6,572 nt of DNA from CAWVWD01 sp045106825 (GTDB lineage: Bacteria > Bacteroidota > Bacteroidia > Chitinophagales > Saprospiraceae). The stretch's first letter is position 1. Each line of letters starts with the position of its first letter. The stretch lies in contig JBGCFH010000107.1 in the NCBI GenBank assembly GCA_045106825.1, forward strand, positions 1 to 6,572. Direction: 5' to 3'. A program made the position numbers and the translations under genes. The notes under the pieces are model-generated. The model saw only the letters and a program-made list of their open reading frames with translations. It had not been told where the DNA came from and did no database searches. Below are positions 4,971 to 6,572 of the stretch, piece after piece.

Positions 4971-6572
4971 TTACTGTTTAATAATCGTATTGGTATTAAC
5001 GCCGACAGATGATTTTATCTGTACGAAATAAGTACCTGCAACGAATGTTGTCATATCTAAACGGTATGTATTCTCCCCTTTGGCAGCAGTAAATTCTCTT
5101 GTCATTACTACTCTACCAGTTACATCAACAATCGTAATTGTCATCGTTTCTGCTGTAGTAGATTCATAATCAATCATTAATACATCTCTTACCGGAATTG
5201 GGTAAAGTGTCACCTGCGTATTACCGATTTGATTTCTTTCAACGACTTCGATTTTACTGTATTCATAATTACCATCAAAATCTACTTGACGTAAACGATA
5301 GTAACTAACCAATTCAGGTTGTTCATCAACAAAGCTATAATTAGACGTTTCAAACGTTGTCCCATTTCCTGCGACTTGTCCGATAGTTTCAAAGTTGATA
5401 CCATCAGTTGAACGTTCTACCTCGAAGTGACTGTTGTTTTCTTCGCTGGCAGTTTGCCATTGTAGTAGATTGTTTGCGTTTTCTGCTTTAGCAGTGAAGT
5501 AGGTTAGTTCTACTGGAAGCGGAGCTATAGTCATAAAAGTATATGGACCAACCCATTCACTATCTTCACCACCGCAACTACTTTGATAATACACATAGTA
5601 AGTAGTTGTTCCTGTTAACCCTGTCATACTATATGCCGGAGTTGTCATTACTGATGTACTACCATCTTCTTGATTATCACCAGGTGTAAAATCTGCACCT
5701 GCTTTCCATTCGATATTCCAATCTGACTCTAAACCACCTGCTGTCCATGATAAATCTGCAGTTGTTTCACTAAGATTTGGAGCTGACATTGCTGTAGGAG
5801 CTATTATAATCTCTCCAAAAATATAGGCAGAACCTGATTTTGAACCATTATCATCGTTATATGGAGCTCCAACAATGGCTCTATCTCCTGAAATAGAAAC
5901 ACTAAGACCAAAATAATCATATGTAGCCGCATCAGAAGCTAATAATTTTTGTGTTTCAACCCATGTGCCATTCTGTAACTCAAAAATATAGGCAGAACCT
6001 GAGTTTGAACCATTATCATCATTGTAACGAGCTCCAACAATGGCTCTATCTCCTGAAATAGAAACACTACGACCAAATTCATCATTTGCAGCCGCATCAG
6101 AAGCTAATAGTTTTTGTATTTCATCATATTCAATAGAACAATTACCGTCAATTGTTACTGTCGTAGCACTTGACCAAGGGCTTGTATTACCAATACCACA
6201 GATGGTTCTAACATAGAAATCGTAGGTTGTACCTGCTATCAATCCTGTTAAGGTATAAGGATTTGAATTAACGATAAGTGTTGTTCCTGTTCCTTGTGTA
6301 AAACCTGTAGTGCCATATTCTATTTCCCATGAAGTTGCCGTACCATTTTCTGTCCATGTTAAATCAACATCAGTAGAAACTAAAGAGGCATTTGTGGCAA
6401 TAAGATTAGTTGGTACCGCACACAATGTTGCAAAACTTTCAACGGTTGACCACGTTGGATTACAAGCTGTTTTTACATAAAAATCATAAGTCGTATTTGG
6501 CATCAAACCTGATAAAGCGTAAGGTTTCGCATTAACGGTAATCGTTGTGCCTGAACCTTGAGTAAAACCTGA
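4971..6572 (-). CDS. Secreted multidomain protein: fibronectin type III modules, two FG-GAP-like repeats, T9SS sorting domain (5' end beyond the window)
   Basis: The frame is open to the right edge, so the signal peptide and N-terminal domains are missing; 533 residues are visible. The TTG at 6506-6504 is an internal leucine codon, not a start. Domains in order, numbered from the edge, are a partial FN3 (1-50), an FN3 (52-143) closely similar to the first at an 88-residue offset (both contain GFTQGxGTT and TTYDFYV), two FG-GAP-like repeats of 55 and 45 residues (153-252; FGxSVSISGDRAIVGA), an FN3 (about 258-348), a beta-sandwich module beginning LPVELTYFTAK (352-446) that commonly precedes sorting domains, and a Por-type C-terminal sorting domain (about 450-533: LYPIPVRDVLMI, DVTGRVV, AGTYFVQI, ending IIKQ). 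Family knowledge says such proteins are exported by the type IX system and released or attached to the cell surface. No catalytic domain is visible, so adhesion or matrix binding is inferred. The usual YPNP of the sorting domain is YPIP here. Confidence 0.93.
   Translation of the reverse strand, partial: SGFTQGSGTTITVNAKPYALSGLMPNTTYDFYVKTACNPTWSTVESFATLCAVPTNLIATNASLVSTDVDLTWTENGTATSWEIEYGTTGFTQGTGTTLIVNSNPYTLTGLIAGTTYDFYVRTICGIGNTSPWSSATTVTIDGNCSIEYDEIQKLLASDAAANDEFGRSVSISGDRAIVGARYNDDNGSNSGSAYIFELQNGTWVETQKLLASDAATYDYFGLSVSISGDRAIVGAPYNDDNGSKSGSAYIFGEIIIAPTAMSAPNLSETTADLSWTAGGLESDWNIEWKAGADFTPGDNQEDGSTSVMTTPAYSMTGLTGTTTYYVYYQSSCGGEDSEWVGPYTFMTIAPLPVELTYFTAKAENANNLLQWQTASEENNSHFEVERSTDGINFETIGQVAGNGTTFETSNYSFVDEQPELVSYYRLRQVDFDGNYEYSKIEVVERNQIGNTQVTLYPIPVRDVLMIDYESTTAETMTITIVDVTGRVVMTREFTAAKGENTYRLDMTTFVAGTYFVQIKSSVGVNTNTIIKQ
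5816..6115. repeat. Near-identical direct repeat encoding the two FG-GAP-like units
   Basis: The segments 5816-5950 and 5981-6115 align without gaps at a spacing of 165 bp (55 codons). By eye they differ at about a dozen of 135 positions. The intervening 30 bp encodes the linker between repeats, LQNGTWVET. Long identical runs at the DNA level, including the stretch encoding SVSISGDRAIVGA, suggest recent duplication or gene conversion rather than conservation of protein sequence alone. Confidence 0.9.

Noticed and set aside
4971..6506. Taking the T9SS-exported protein as complete with a start at 6506
   Set aside because: The TTG there is in the middle of an FN3 module, and the frame continues for 22 more codons to the window edge with clear FN3 sequence. 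There is no signal peptide at this point.

Overview
The window looks like a stretch of chromosome from a low-GC Bacteroidota, most likely a Flavobacteriia member. The evidence is the A/T-rich intergenic DNA, leaders without Shine-Dalgarno sequences, a TAnnTTTG-type promoter element before pssA, a secreted multidomain protein with a type IX secretion (T9SS) C-terminal sorting domain, and a DUF4846 lipoprotein. Genus cannot be set from what is visible.

Left part (1-2354, all genes on the minus strand). In transcription order these are a DUF4240 protein (2354-1746), the phosphatidylserine synthase gene pssA (1571-876), purS for the small subunit of FGAM synthase (739-494), and the 5' part of the 16S rRNA methyltransferase gene rsmI (425 to beyond the left edge). 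The gaps hold repeats: a 33-bp palindrome between purS and rsmI, a small decayed repeat upstream of purS, and a dense block before pssA made of a heptad palindrome, a long terminator hairpin and an eight-copy 7-bp array.

Middle part (2355-4424, plus strand). yjjX (ITP/XTP phosphatase) and a DUF4846 lipoprotein gene each follow an elaborate repeat: an inverted pair of 7-bp-period arrays at 2440-2568 and a nested double palindrome at 3148-3229. After the lipoprotein gene come a hairpin and a short minus-strand coding remnant at 4246-4347.

Right part (4425-6572, minus strand). A short AraC-type regulator that is little more than its DNA-binding domain ends at a good intrinsic terminator. Between it and the next gene, 4791-4902 shows nothing recognisable. 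A large T9SS-exported protein then runs off the right edge. It has fibronectin type III modules, two FG-GAP-like repeats that are nearly identical in DNA, and a Por-type sorting domain.

The identifiable enzymes are housekeeping functions (rRNA modification, purine synthesis, phospholipid synthesis, nucleotide-pool cleaning) and do not form one pathway or a tight operon. I see no defence system, prophage, insertion sequence, CRISPR array, tRNA or rRNA. The unusual content is in the intergenic DNA: three separate elements in neighbouring gaps all have a 7-bp period with different sequences, and there are two further palindromic elements of REP or MITE type.
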